64,000 nucleotides of DNA from Actibacterium sp. (GCA_016278325.1 JADQCB010000005.1:105406-169405), one strand, 5' to 3'; numbered from the stretch's first letter, positions 51,272-60,713 are shown. Made by a program: numbers and translations. Notes: generated from the sequence alone by a model not told the origin.

Positions 51272-53223
51272 TCCTTCCGCTTCGAGAAATAGTCGTCCGT
51301 CGTGCGCGGCCTGCGTGTCTGGCCGGTATCGAACGGGTTGTTTTGCGAATGGAACTGGGCCTTCACGCGGCAATCGTCGCACATCTGGATCATCCGCGCC
51401 GCCTCGGGGTTGGCGAACATCGCGTGGCTGCCGACAAGCTTTTCGGTGATCTTCTCGACCGTCGCGCGCACCCCGAAAAGCGCCCCGCACTCGATGCAGG
51501 CAAAGGGTTCCTGCTCGTTCAGGATGCGCTGCGACAGGGCCGCGTCGGATAGATCGAGCCGCGGTTGCAGGGTGATCGCATTCTCCGGGCAGATCGTGGC
51601 GCACAGGCCGCATTGCAGGCAGGCATCCTCCTGAAAGCGCAACTGCGGCAGGTCGGGATTGTCCAGCAAGGCCCCCGACGGGCACAGCGACACGCAGGAC
51701 AGGCACAGGGTGCAGGCATCGGTATCGACCAGCACCGCGCCATAGGGCGCCGCGTCGGGCAGCGGCAGCGGGGCATCGGCCCCCGGGTTCAATGCCTGCG
51801 CGGCCAGGCGGGCCACCTGTCGGCGCGACCCGAGCGGCAATACCGGATCGGTCAACGGCGCGGGGACGGCATCGGCATAGAGCCTGTCCGACAGGGCGTC
51901 GGGGTCGGGCAGATCCAGCATTGCAACCCGCCCCGTCCCGGCGATCGCCTCGGCCAGCGCCTGTTCGCGGATCAGCGCATCGCGCTCGGTGCCGGGGGCC
52001 AGCAGGATATCGACATGCGCGAAACCGCAGGCCAGCGCGGCCAGCATCTCGGCATGGCCGAAGCCCGAGATCACGTCCAGCTCCAGCGGGATCACGTCGC
52101 CGGGCAAGCCACGGCCGAAGCGTGCGGCCAGCGCGATCATCTCGCGCCCGTGGCCGGTGTCGCAGACCAGCAGCCGGGGCGCCGCGCCGCCGGCCTTTCG
52201 GTAGGCGCGCGCAAGCACATCCATGCGCCGGAACAGGTGATCGACCGGCGGCGCGTCATAGCTGATCGCGCCGCTGGGGCACAGCGCCGAACAGGCGCCG
52301 CAGCCGGCACAGATCATCGGGTCGATCGCCACATGGTCGCCGTCGGGCGAAATCGCGCCCGTGGGACAGGCATCGAGGCAGTTCGTGCAGCCCACCTGCC
52401 CGGCCCGCGAATGCGCGCAGAGCGAGTCTTCCAACCGGACATAGAGCGGCTTCTCGAACGTGCCGACCATCTGCACCGCCTGCAACATCGCGGCGTTGAC
52501 CGCGTTGGGATCGCCCGGGTCGGCACGCAGGTAACCCTCGCGTTTCTGCGGTGCGGGCACCAGCGGCGTGGCGCCGGTCAGGTCCAGCACGATATCGCAT
52601 TGCGACCGAGCACCGTCGCGCGGTTCGGTGAAGGTGAAATCGCCGCGCCCGGCCGGGTTCACCACTTGCAGCGCGTCGATGCTCAGCTCGAACCCGCCAA
52701 GCGCCCCGGTCAGGCTGCTTATCTTCCCGCGGATCACGTCGAAACGCCGGTCGGGCGGCGGGTCGGCCGCATCGCTCAGCAAGACCGTGACCGCCAGCGC
52801 GTCCGCCAGCCCCGTCGCCGCGCGCAAGGCCACCTCGGCGCGGCCCAGGATCAGGCAGGTGCCGGCGCTGACCACGTCCAGCGCCCGGGCCGGGGCCGCC
52901 GGCATCGCGGCCTCGGCGGCAAGCGCCGCCATCTTGGGCGCCGGGGTCTCGCCCGCGCCGGTCCAGCCGGCGCGATCGCGCAGGTCGACGAATCCCGGCG
53001 CTTCGGCGTCGATCTCGGATGCAAGCTCTTCGAATCGGGCGCGCTCTTGCTGGCAGGCGATGATGACATCGCCGCCCGACAGCGCCGCCCGGGCCTTGTC
53101 GATCTGGCCGGTGCACAAGGCGCTGTGCACCGCCGAGCAGGCGAGTCCGCTGCCGGCCTCCAGCGCAGCCCTGTCGAAGGCCTGTGTCTTGCCACAGTCG
53201 CAAAGAACCAGTTTCGTCGGCAT
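51265..53223 (-). CDS. Multi-[4Fe-4S] ferredoxin-like protein of the formate dehydrogenase cluster
   Basis: 652 residues. At least four [4Fe-4S] binding motifs are visible: C269/C279-x2-C282-x3-C286, CAGCGACSALCP (~305-315), CTLCLSCVSLCP (~504-514) and CLQCGLCATICP (~535-545). A possible metal site at the C-terminus uses CIECG (576-579) and CDDC (615-618). The N-terminus also has CDC and isolated Cys. The central part (~340-500) lacks Cys and may be a structural or flavin-like domain. No transmembrane segment, so a cytoplasmic electron-transfer or assembly protein. Start ATG 53223; an earlier TTG at 53235 is possible. It ends tail-to-tail with the cytochrome gene. Confidence 0.9.
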   Translation of the reverse strand: MPTKLVLCDCGKTQAFDRAALEAGSGLACSAVHSALCTGQIDKARAALSGGDVIIACQQERARFEELASEIDAEAPGFVDLRDRAGWTGAGETPAPKMAALAAEAAMPAAPARALDVVSAGTCLILGRAEVALRAATGLADALAVTVLLSDAADPPPDRRFDVIRGKISSLTGALGGFELSIDALQVVNPAGRGDFTFTEPRDGARSQCDIVLDLTGATPLVPAPQKREGYLRADPGDPNAVNAAMLQAVQMVGTFEKPLYVRLEDSLCAHSRAGQVGCTNCLDACPTGAISPDGDHVAIDPMICAGCGACSALCPSGAISYDAPPVDHLFRRMDVLARAYRKAGGAAPRLLVCDTGHGREMIALAARFGRGLPGDVIPLELDVISGFGHAEMLAALACGFAHVDILLAPGTERDALIREQALAEAIAGTGRVAMLDLPDPDALSDRLYADAVPAPLTDPVLPLGSRRQVARLAAQALNPGADAPLPLPDAAPYGAVLVDTDACTLCLSCVSLCPSGALLDNPDLPQLRFQEDACLQCGLCATICPENAITLQPRLDLSDAALSQRILNEQEPFACIECGALFGVRATVEKITEKLVGSHAMFANPEAARMIQMCDDCRVKAQFHSQNNPFDTGQTRRPRTTDDYFSKRKDH

Positions 53224-53568
53224 GTTCCTGTCCAATCGTCACCGGTCGCCGCAGCGGCCTTTTTACATAAGCGCGTCGGGAGCAAGCCATATTTCCGGCG
53301 GGCGGTAAAGTCCTTCGCCGCTCAAGAAATCGCGCGATCTCCGAATCTTATCGACGCCGGGTGCCGCTGCGCCGCGGCAAGGGACGCTGCGGACGCACGA
53401 CATTTCGATATTTACGCGGAAAGATCCTGCGCCGAACAGCCCGCGGCCCGTGGAATGAATTGGTCAGAATACATTTCCAAAAAAAGTGTTTGGACCGAAG
53501 CGGTGTTCTGAAGCAAACTGCCCATGAAGGTCTGCGGTCCGACCGCAGCCCACTCGTCGGAGGAAGGC
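53224..53568. other. Divergent intergenic control region of the formate dehydrogenase cluster (345 bases)
   Basis: No gene fits here. An inverted repeat TCCAAA-N7-TTTGGA lies at 53476-53494 in an unusually A-rich stretch, a good operator candidate for the DUF3305-fdhA operon. A second dyad, CTGCGGT...ACCGCAG, lies at 53532-53548, just before the GGAGGAAGG ribosome site of the DUF3305 gene. No FNR-type TTGAT-N4-ATCAA box is seen. Both the rightward fdh operon and the leftward polyferredoxin gene must be started from here. Confidence 0.55.
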
Positions 53569-54138
53569 GTGACGCTACCGGCTGGAAGACATGCATCGCT
53601 GCCACTCGGGATCGTGATCCGGCGCAAACCCGGGGTCACGCGATGGGCGCGCTGGACATGGTCGCCGGTCGCCGTGCTTCCCGGCGCGCCCCCGGCCGAC
53701 TGGGCCTTGCTGCGGCAAGAGGGCGATGCGCGCGAATACCATGCCGCCACCCTGCCCCTGACCCTCTGGGCCGCCGAGACCGAGGCCTATGTCGTCACGC
53801 TGTCGGACAAGGTGCCCAGCGTTTATGTGGTCATGCGCCAGAGCGAGCGGGCGGACGCACCGCTGGATGTCGTTCTGGTCACCGCCTCGGCCTTCGAGGC
53901 GCAGGATTACACCGACAATGGCGAGGATATCGTCGAGAAGATCCCGATGCCCCCCGGCCTGCTGGCCTGGGTCTGGGAGTTCGTCGAGGCACATCACGTC
54001 GAAGAGGAATTCGTCAAGCGCCGGCGCGACCGGTTGCGCGTGGATCGGGTCGAGGACGGCAAGGGCGATCCGCGAATCGCGCAGATGTCCGATGTCTATC
54101 GCGCGCCGCGCCCCCGCACGCGGGAGGGCACGCGATGA
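53569..54138 (+). CDS. DUF3305 protein (formate dehydrogenase cluster)
   Basis: 189 residues from a GTG at 53569 chosen because GGAGGAAGGC is directly upstream and relatives start near the conserved LPLGIVIRRKPGVTRWARWT. An ATG 15 codons earlier exists. DUF3305 proteins are cytoplasmic and regularly found with formate dehydrogenase genes; their molecular role is not established. The stop overlaps the next gene's start as ATGA. Confidence 0.88.
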   Translation: MTLPAGRHASLPLGIVIRRKPGVTRWARWTWSPVAVLPGAPPADWALLRQEGDAREYHAATLPLTLWAAETEAYVVTLSDKVPSVYVVMRQSERADAPLDVVLVTASAFEAQDYTDNGEDIVEKIPMPPGLLAWVWEFVEAHHVEEEFVKRRRDRLRVDRVEDGKGDPRIAQMSDVYRAPRPRTREGTR

Positions 54139-54704
54139 GCGTTCCCACCGATTTCTGGTCGCGTCGCAAGGCCCGCGTCGCCGCCGAGCAGGCCGCCGAG
54201 ACGCAGGCCCGCCGCCAGGCCGAGGAGGCCGCCGCCCAGGCCGCGCTGGAAGATCGGACAGATGCCGACATCCTGCACGAGCTCGACCTGCCGGACCCCG
54301 ACACGCTGGAGCAGGGCGACGATTTCGCCGCGTTCATGGGGCGGGCCGTGCCCGAACGCATCCGCCGGCGTGCCTTGCGGCGGCTGTGGCGCAGCAACCC
54401 GGTGCTGGCCAATCTCGACAACCTGGTGGACTATAACGAAGATTACGGGGCCAGCCCGGCCCTGAACGGGGTGGCCCGCACCACATATGAAGTGGGCAAG
54501 GGGCTGCTGGCGCATGTTGACGAAATGGCCCGCCAGGCCGCGCCGCCGGATCGGCCGGCGCCCGCGGCGGCCGCGCCCTCCGATGACGGGGAATCGCCCG
54601 AAGACGACACCACGACCGAACAGGCAACCGCGACCGAACCGCACGACGCGCCCGAGGCCGAGACCGCCCCGGCGCCCCACCGGATGCGGTTCCGGTTCGG
54701 CTGA
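54135..54704 (+). CDS. DUF3306 protein (formate dehydrogenase cluster)
   Basis: 189 residues with the DUF3306 core FWSRRKARVAAEQAAETQ, DFAAFMGRAVPERIRRRALR and LWRSNPVLANLDNLVDYNED. The C-terminal ~60 residues are low-complexity Ala/Pro/Glu/Asp and end in RMRFRFG. It partners with DUF3305 (four-base overlap) and lies before the TorD-like chaperone. Probable assembly factor; function not established. Confidence 0.88.
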   Translation: MSVPTDFWSRRKARVAAEQAAETQARRQAEEAAAQAALEDRTDADILHELDLPDPDTLEQGDDFAAFMGRAVPERIRRRALRRLWRSNPVLANLDNLVDYNEDYGASPALNGVARTTYEVGKGLLAHVDEMARQAAPPDRPAPAAAAPSDDGESPEDDTTTEQATATEPHDAPEAETAPAPHRMRFRFG

Positions 54705-54730
54705 CGGATTTTCAAGGACCGATCGCCATC

Positions 54731-55339
54731 ATGACCGCCACCGCCAGAACACCCGACATCCTCGAAGAAGATCGCCTGCGCGCCGATCTCTATGATTTCC
54801 TGGGCGTCCTGCTGGCCGCGCCCCCGCCCAGGGCGCTGCTCGGGCAGACCGCATCGCTCAGCGGTGACGACAGCACGTTGGGCGCGGCGATCCAGGCCAT
54901 GGCCCGGGTTGCGCGAGTCACCCGGCCCGAGGCCGCCGAGCGCGAGTTCAACGCGCTGTTCATCGGGCTGGGCCGGGGCGAATTGCTACCCTATGCCAGC
55001 TATTATCTCACCGGGTTCCTGAATGAAAAGCCGCTGGCGCTGTTGCGCAGCGACATGGCGGCGCGTGGCATCACCCGCGCCGAGAACGTGTTCGAACCCG
55101 AGGACAACATCGCCTCGCTGATGGAAATGATGGCCGGGCTGATCACCGGGCGTTTCGGCACCCCCGCGTCGCTGGCCGATCAGCGCCTGTTCTGGAACCG
55201 GCATATCGGCCCCTGGGCAAAGCATTTCTTTTCCGATCTGGAGGCCGCGAAAGCCTCGGTGCTCTATGCCTCTGTCGGCGCCGTCGGGCGGATCTTCATG
55301 GAAATCGAACGCGAGGGATTCAGGATGAGCGCGGGCTAG
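54731..55339 (+). CDS. TorD/DmsD-family Tat-proofreading chaperone
   Basis: 202 residues, all-helical TorD family: RADLYDFLGVLLAAP at the start, then EREFNALFIGLGRGELLPYAS followed by YYLTGFLNEKPLALLR with the conserved YxSxY-LTG pattern, and EPEDNIASLMEMMAGLI. These chaperones bind the twin-arginine signal of molybdo/tungstoenzymes until cofactor insertion is complete; here the clients would be FdhA and perhaps FdhX just downstream. Confidence 0.92.
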   Translation: MTATARTPDILEEDRLRADLYDFLGVLLAAPPPRALLGQTASLSGDDSTLGAAIQAMARVARVTRPEAAEREFNALFIGLGRGELLPYASYYLTGFLNEKPLALLRSDMAARGITRAENVFEPEDNIASLMEMMAGLITGRFGTPASLADQRLFWNRHIGPWAKHFFSDLEAAKASVLYASVGAVGRIFMEIEREGFRMSAG

Positions 55340-55411
55340 GCCCGCATTGACCGTCGGTCGCGCCCCTTGCGGGCGGGATCGCAACCGAAACCGAGGAGGA
55401 AGGGATTTTCG

Positions 55412-55600
55412 ATGGACAGGAAAACCGAGGGCAAGGCAAGCCGCCGCGATTTTCTGAAACTGGCCACGGCGGCCGCACCGGCCGCGGCCGCAACGGCCGT
55501 GCTGACCGGGACCACGGCCGAAGCGGCCCCCGGGCCGCAGAAGTCCGGGCTTCAGGACACCGCGCATACCCGCGCCTATTATGACAGCGCCCGGTTCTGA
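55412..55600 (+). CDS. fdhX: Small Tat-signal protein of the formate dehydrogenase cluster (FdhX-like)
   Basis: 62 residues starting MDRKTEGKASRRDFLKLATA, a twin-arginine signal with SRRDFLK and an Ala-rich hydrophobic core. The mature remainder is only ~30 residues (PQKSGLQDTAHTRAYYDSAR...). GAGGAGGAAGGG precedes it. Such small 'twin-arginine formate dehydrogenase region' proteins precede fdhA in many proteobacteria; the exact role is unclear. Confidence 0.88.
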   Translation: MDRKTEGKASRRDFLKLATAAAPAAAATAVLTGTTAEAAPGPQKSGLQDTAHTRAYYDSARF

Positions 55601-55696
55601 CCGGACGCCGCGATTGCCGTTGACCGCCGGGCACGGGTCCGGTCGCCAGCGGTTTCGTTAACGCCTGCACGTCCGACAGGGGCGGCAAGGGAGGAC

Positions 55697-58582
55697 ATGC
55701 AAATGCTGAGGAAAAAGACAAACGGGGTCGCACGACCCGCGCTGCGGACCGGCCCCCTTTCGCAGGTCGCCGGCACATCGGTGGATCGCCGCCAGTTTCT
55801 GCGTGGCTCGGGCCTGGCGATCGGCGGCCTGGCGGCCCTGGGCGCCACCGGCGGCACCGTGACGCGCGCGACTGCGCAGACCGCGGCGGCAAACGCCGTG
55901 GAAACCGTCAAGACCGTCTGCACCCATTGTTCCGTCGGCTGCACCGTCATTGCCGAGGTGCAGGATGGCGTCTGGATCGGCCAGGAACCCGGCTGGGACA
56001 GCCCGTTCAACCTGGGCGCGCATTGCGCCAAGGGCGCTTCGGTTCGCGAACACGCGCATGGCGAGCGGCGCCTGAAATACCCGATGAAGAAAGAGGGCGG
56101 TGAGTGGAAGCGCATCAGCTGGGACCAGGCGATAGGCGAGATCGGCGACCAGATGATGACGATCCGCGAGGAAAGCGGCCCCGACAGCGTCTACTGGCTG
56201 GGCTCGGCCAAGCATAGCAACGAACAGGCCTATCTGTTCCGCAAGTTCGCCGCCTACTGGGGCACCAACAACGTGGACCACCAGGCGCGGATCTGCCATT
56301 CGACCACCGTGGCCGGCGTTGCCAATACATGGGGCTACGGCGCCATGACCAACAGCTATAACGACATCCACAACAGCCAGGCGATCTTCCTGATCGGCGG
56401 CAACCCGGCCGAGGCGCACCCGGTCAGCCTGCTGCATCTGCTCAAGGCCAAGGAAGAGAACAACGCCCCGCTGATCGTCTGCGACCCGCGGTTCACCCGC
56501 ACCGCGGCCCATGCCGACGAATATGTCCGCTTCCGCCCCGGCAGCGACGTGGCGCTGGTCTGGGGGATCCTGTGGCACATCTTCGAGAACGGCTGGGAGG
56601 ACAAGGAATTCATCCGCACCCGTGTCTGGGGCATGGACCAGATCCGCAACGAGGTGAAGCAATGGACGCCCGAAGAGGTCGAGCGCGTGACCGGCACGCC
56701 GGGCAGCCAGCTTGAACGGGTGGCGCGCACCCTGGCCAACAACCGCCCGGCCACGGTGATCTGGTGCATGGGCGGCACCCAGCACAGCAACGGCAACAAC
56801 AACACCCGCGCCTACTGCATCCTGCAACTTGCCCTGGGCAACATGGGCGTTGCCGGCGGCGGCACCAACATCTTCCGCGGCCATGACAACGTGCAGGGCG
56901 CGACAGACCTGGGCGTGCTGGCCGACACCCTGCCGGGCTATTACGGTCTTTCGGCCGGGTCATGGGCGCACTGGGCCCGCGTCTGGGAAGAGGATCTGGA
57001 CTGGCTGAAGGGGCGTTTCGCCTCGGAAGAGCTGATGGGGGCGAACGGCATCCCGGTCAGCCGCTGGTTCGACGGGGTGCTCGAAGCCAAGGAAAACATC
57101 GATCAGCCCGACAACACGCGGGCGATGGTATTCTGGGGCCATGCGCCCAACTCGCAGACCCGCCTGCCGGAAATGAAGACGGCGATGGAAAAGCTGGATC
57201 TGCTGGTGGTGGTCGATCCCTACCCGACCGTCTCGGCGATCATGCATGACCGGACCGATGGCGTCTATCTGCTGCCGGCGGCGACGCAGTTCGAGACGCG
57301 CGGCTCGGTCACCGCGTCGAACCGGTCGCTGCAATGGCGCGACCAGGTGGTTGCACCGCTGTTCGAATGCCTGCCCGATCACACGATCATGGCCAAGTTC
57401 GCGCAGAAATTCGGCTTTGCCGACCGCATGTTCCGCAACATCGCCATGGATGGCGAGGAACCGAATGTCGAGGACATCACCCGCGAGTTCAATCGCGGCA
57501 TGTGGACGATCGGCTATACCGGGCAGTCGCCGGAACGGCTGAAGACGCATATGGCCAACCAGCACACTTTCGACAAGACCACCCTGCGCGCGCTCGGCGG
57601 TCCGGCCGATGGCGATTTCTATGGGTTGCCATGGCCCAGCTGGGGCACGCCCGAGATGAAACACCCCGGATCTGCCAATCTTTACGACATCTCGATTCCC
57701 GTCGCCGAGGGCGGCATGGGGTTCCGCGCGCGTTTCGGCGTCGAGCGGGACGGCGACAACCTGCTGGCCGAGGGCGTCTATCCGGTCGGCTCGGAAATCC
57801 AGGACGGTTATCCCGAGTTCACCATGCAGATGCTGATGGATCTGGGATGGGATGGCGACCTGACGGCGGATGAACGCGCCGCGATCCAGGCCGTGGCCGG
57901 CGATGGCGACATCGGCGCCGTCAACTGGAAGACCGACCTGTCGGGCGGCATCCAGCGGGTCGCGATCAAGCACGGATGCGCGCCCTACGGCAATGCCAAG
58001 GCCCGCGCCGTGGTCTGGACCTTCCCCGATCCGGTGCCGCTGCACCGAGAGCCGCTTTATACCAACCGGCGCGATCTGGTGGCGGATTATCCGACCTATG
58101 ACGACAAGCATTTCTGGCGCTTGCCGACGCTCTACAAGACGATCCAGCAACAGGATTTCTCGGAGGATTTCCCGATCATCCTGACCTCGGGGCGGCTTGT
58201 GGAATACGAGGGCGGCGGTGACGAGACGCGCTCGAACCCGTGGCTGGCCGAGCTTCAGCAGAACATGTTCGTCGAGATCAACCCGCGCGATGCGAACAAT
58301 CTCGGGGTGCGCGACGGCAAGGATGTCTGGCTGGAAAGCCCCGAAGGCGGCAAGGTCAAGATCACCGCCATGGTGACCGAGCGGGTGAATCCCGGCGTGG
58401 TCTTCATGCCGTTCCATTTCGGCGGGTTCTGGCAGGGCGAGGACCGGCGGGACAAATACCCCGAGGGCGCCGATCCCTATGTGCTGGGCGAAAGCTCGAA
58501 CACTGCGCAGACCTATGGCTATGACTCCGTGACGCAGATGCAGGAGACGAAGGCCACCCTGTGCAAGATCTACGCAGCCTGA
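55697..58582 (+). CDS. fdhA: Membrane-bound formate dehydrogenase catalytic alpha subunit (Cys-type)
   Basis: 961 residues. Twin-arginine signal VDRRQFLRGSGLAIGGLAAL near 29-48 sends it to the periplasm. A [4Fe-4S] motif CTHCSVGC (75-82, with C110) and the bis-MGD-binding core follow. The metal ligand is Cys200 in RICHSTTVAGVAN, where Escherichia coli FdnG has selenocysteine; the codon is TGC (56294-56296), so no selenium machinery is needed. Further family blocks: GGNPAEAHPVSL, GGTNIFRGHDNVQGATDL. It oxidises formate to CO2 and passes electrons through FdhB to FdhC and quinone. Metal may be W or Mo; the nearby tup genes suggest tungsten. Confidence 0.96.
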   Translation: MQMLRKKTNGVARPALRTGPLSQVAGTSVDRRQFLRGSGLAIGGLAALGATGGTVTRATAQTAAANAVETVKTVCTHCSVGCTVIAEVQDGVWIGQEPGWDSPFNLGAHCAKGASVREHAHGERRLKYPMKKEGGEWKRISWDQAIGEIGDQMMTIREESGPDSVYWLGSAKHSNEQAYLFRKFAAYWGTNNVDHQARICHSTTVAGVANTWGYGAMTNSYNDIHNSQAIFLIGGNPAEAHPVSLLHLLKAKEENNAPLIVCDPRFTRTAAHADEYVRFRPGSDVALVWGILWHIFENGWEDKEFIRTRVWGMDQIRNEVKQWTPEEVERVTGTPGSQLERVARTLANNRPATVIWCMGGTQHSNGNNNTRAYCILQLALGNMGVAGGGTNIFRGHDNVQGATDLGVLADTLPGYYGLSAGSWAHWARVWEEDLDWLKGRFASEELMGANGIPVSRWFDGVLEAKENIDQPDNTRAMVFWGHAPNSQTRLPEMKTAMEKLDLLVVVDPYPTVSAIMHDRTDGVYLLPAATQFETRGSVTASNRSLQWRDQVVAPLFECLPDHTIMAKFAQKFGFADRMFRNIAMDGEEPNVEDITREFNRGMWTIGYTGQSPERLKTHMANQHTFDKTTLRALGGPADGDFYGLPWPSWGTPEMKHPGSANLYDISIPVAEGGMGFRARFGVERDGDNLLAEGVYPVGSEIQDGYPEFTMQMLMDLGWDGDLTADERAAIQAVAGDGDIGAVNWKTDLSGGIQRVAIKHGCAPYGNAKARAVVWTFPDPVPLHREPLYTNRRDLVADYPTYDDKHFWRLPTLYKTIQQQDFSEDFPIILTSGRLVEYEGGGDETRSNPWLAELQQNMFVEINPRDANNLGVRDGKDVWLESPEGGKVKITAMVTERVNPGVVFMPFHFGGFWQGEDRRDKYPEGADPYVLGESSNTAQTYGYDSVTQMQETKATLCKIYAA

Positions 58583-58593
58583 GGAGAATTCGA

Positions 58594-59226
58594 ATGGCTA
58601 CTCAAATGGACAATCAAGGCGCGCTCGAAGGCCGTGCCCGGGTCAAGTTCCTCTGCGATGCCGAGCGTTGCATCGAATGCAACGCCTGCGTCACCGCCTG
58701 CAAGAACGAGAACGAGGTGCCCTGGGGCATCAACCGGCGCCGGGTTGTGACGATCCAGGACGGGGTGCCGGGCGAACGCTCGATCTCTGTCGCCTGCATG
58801 CACTGTTCGGATGCGCCCTGCATGGCGGTCTGCCCGGTGGACTGCTTCTACCAGACCGAGGACGGCATCGTGCTGCACTCCAAGGATCTGTGCATCGGCT
58901 GTGGTTATTGCTTCTACGCCTGCCCGTTCGGCGCGCCGCAATATCCGCAGGCGGGCAATTTCGGCTCACGCGGCAAGATGGACAAATGCACCTTCTGTGC
59001 CGGCGGCCCGGAAGAGGACAATTCCTCTGCCGAATTCCAGAAATACGGGCGCAACCGGATCGCCGAGGGCAAGCTGCCGCTTTGCGCCGAGATGTGTTCG
59101 ACCAAGGCGCTGCTCGCCGGCGACGGCGATGTCGTCTCGGGGATCTACCGCGAACGCGTGGTCGCGCGCGGTTTCGGTTCGGGCGCCTGGGGCTGGGGAA
59201 CGGCTTATCAGAAGAAGGTGAACTGA
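58594..59226 (+). CDS. fdhB: Formate dehydrogenase iron-sulfur beta subunit
   Basis: 210 residues with four ferredoxin-type Cys groups: CIECNACVTACKNE, CMHCSDAPCMAVCP, CIGCGYCFYACPFG and the CTFC...C...C set near the C-terminus. It carries electrons from FdhA to the membrane subunit. Eleven bases after fdhA with GAGGAGAATTCGA as ribosome site. No own signal peptide; in such enzymes it is exported in complex with the alpha subunit. Confidence 0.95.
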   Translation: MATQMDNQGALEGRARVKFLCDAERCIECNACVTACKNENEVPWGINRRRVVTIQDGVPGERSISVACMHCSDAPCMAVCPVDCFYQTEDGIVLHSKDLCIGCGYCFYACPFGAPQYPQAGNFGSRGKMDKCTFCAGGPEEDNSSAEFQKYGRNRIAEGKLPLCAEMCSTKALLAGDGDVVSGIYRERVVARGFGSGAWGWGTAYQKKVN

Positions 59227-59341
59227 CCACGCTTCAGCATGACATTCACGGGGGCGGGTCGGGCAGACCGGCCCCCGTGCCGAGCGGTCCGGACCATGCG
59301 GCTTTCAAAACCGCATTTGGATAATCGGGAAGGAGTCCCGG

Positions 59342-60568
59342 ATGTTTCGCACGATCTTCGCGCTGTGTCTGTTAAGCGTCGTCGCCCTGTCCTCGGCGGT
59401 CATGGCACAAGCGGTGCGCCCGCCCGAAGGGGCCCAGACACCGCGAGAGGCCACCGGAGGCGCTCAGACACTGGAGGACATACTGGCCCGCGAACGTGGC
59501 CAGTTCGTCGACGGATCCTTCCGCAGCGACAATATCGGCGGCAATATCGACGCCACGCAAGTCGCGCCGGCGCTCGGGCCACTGGGGGCGGCGTCGGATG
59601 CCGATATCTGGCGACGGCTGCGTTTCGACAAGGCGCAAGTGACGCTGTCCTCGGACGGGGCCGCGCTCGATCCCGCCTCCTCGGTCACGATCCAGGACGC
59701 GGGCATGTGGTGGCTGGATTTGCGGCGCGGCCCGCTGGCCACCTATGGCGGATACCTGCTGCTCGGCACGCTCGCATTTCTGGCGCTGTTCCTGCTGCTG
59801 CGCGGCCGGATCCGCATCGACGGTGAAAAGACCGGGCGCAGGATCACCCGGTTCAAGGCGATCGAAAGGTTCGGCCACTGGCTGACCGCGGGGTCGTTCA
59901 TCCTGCTGGGGATCACCGGCCTGATCTCGTTGTTCGGACGGATGGCGCTGGTTCCGCTGGTCGGGAAAGAGGCTTTCGCGCCGGTGGCACAGGCCGGCAA
60001 ATGGGTGCACAACAATGTCGCCTGGGCCTTCATGCTGGGCCTGGTGATGATCTTCGTGATGTGGGTGGCCCAGAACATCCCCAACCGGCACGACCTGAAA
60101 TGGATTGCCGTGGGCGGCGGGCTGTTCTCGAAGAACGTCCACCCGCCGGCGCTGAAATTCAATGCCGGTCAGAAGCTCATCTTCTGGGCGGTGATCGTGC
60201 TGGGCGTGTCGATCTCGGCCTCCGGGTTGTCCCTGCTGTTCCCGTTCCAGCTGCCGATGTTTGCCAAGACTTTCGTCATCCTGAACGACACCGGTCTGCC
60301 CCAGTGGCTGGGCTTCGGCCCCCTGCCCGAGGCGCTGACCCCGCATCAGGAGATGCAGCTTGCCCAGCTTTGGCACGCCATCGTCGCCTTCGTCTTCATC
60401 GCGGTCATCCTGGCGCATATCTATATCGGGTCGATCGGAATGGAAGGTGCCTTCGACGCGATGGGATCGGGCGAGGTCGAGGAACAATGGGCGCGTGAGC
60501 ATCATGGTCTCTGGCTGGAACAGCGCAAGTCCGGCGATGACCCGCCCGGCGCGACCCCGGCGGAATGA
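59342..60568 (+). CDS. fdhC: Formate dehydrogenase cytochrome b gamma subunit
   Basis: 408 residues. Signal peptide 1-22 (MFRTIFALCLLSVVALSSAV), a periplasmic N-terminal extension to ~135, a first membrane segment (GYLLLGTLAFLALFLLLRG) and then the FdnI-like four-helix cytochrome b. Heme-ligand histidine candidates are in ERFGHWLTAGS, KWVHNNVAWAF and LAQLWHAIVAFVF. It transfers electrons to quinone and anchors FdhA/FdhB. 115 bases after fdhB; last large gene of the operon. Confidence 0.93.
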   Translation: MFRTIFALCLLSVVALSSAVMAQAVRPPEGAQTPREATGGAQTLEDILARERGQFVDGSFRSDNIGGNIDATQVAPALGPLGAASDADIWRRLRFDKAQVTLSSDGAALDPASSVTIQDAGMWWLDLRRGPLATYGGYLLLGTLAFLALFLLLRGRIRIDGEKTGRRITRFKAIERFGHWLTAGSFILLGITGLISLFGRMALVPLVGKEAFAPVAQAGKWVHNNVAWAFMLGLVMIFVMWVAQNIPNRHDLKWIAVGGGLFSKNVHPPALKFNAGQKLIFWAVIVLGVSISASGLSLLFPFQLPMFAKTFVILNDTGLPQWLGFGPLPEALTPHQEMQLAQLWHAIVAFVFIAVILAHIYIGSIGMEGAFDAMGSGEVEEQWAREHHGLWLEQRKSGDDPPGATPAE

Positions 60569-60587
60569 CCCGGAAAGAGGAAACGCC

Positions 60588-60713
60588 ATGAAGACCATGT
60601 TGCTGAGCTTCGCCTGCATCGCCGTGATCGCCGTCGGCGCCTGGTACGGGTTGCACCAGGCGGGCTTCTCGATCCAGGAGGTGACGACCCGCAGCAGCGT
60701 CCGGCTGGACTGA
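60588..60713 (+). CDS. Single-pass 41-residue membrane protein after fdhC
   Basis: 41 residues: MKTMLLSFACIAVIAVGAWY is a single membrane helix, followed by a short periplasmic or cytoplasmic tail ending SSVRLD. AAAGAGG precedes the ATG 19 bases after the fdhC stop, so it belongs to the operon. Small subunits or assembly factors are common in cytochrome b complexes. Unknown. Confidence 0.7.
   Translation: MKTMLLSFACIAVIAVGAWYGLHQAGFSIQEVTTRSSVRLD

Noticed and set aside
56294-56296. Selenocysteine codon in fdhA
   Set aside because: The ligand codon is TGC (Cys), not TGA; the frame has no internal stop.
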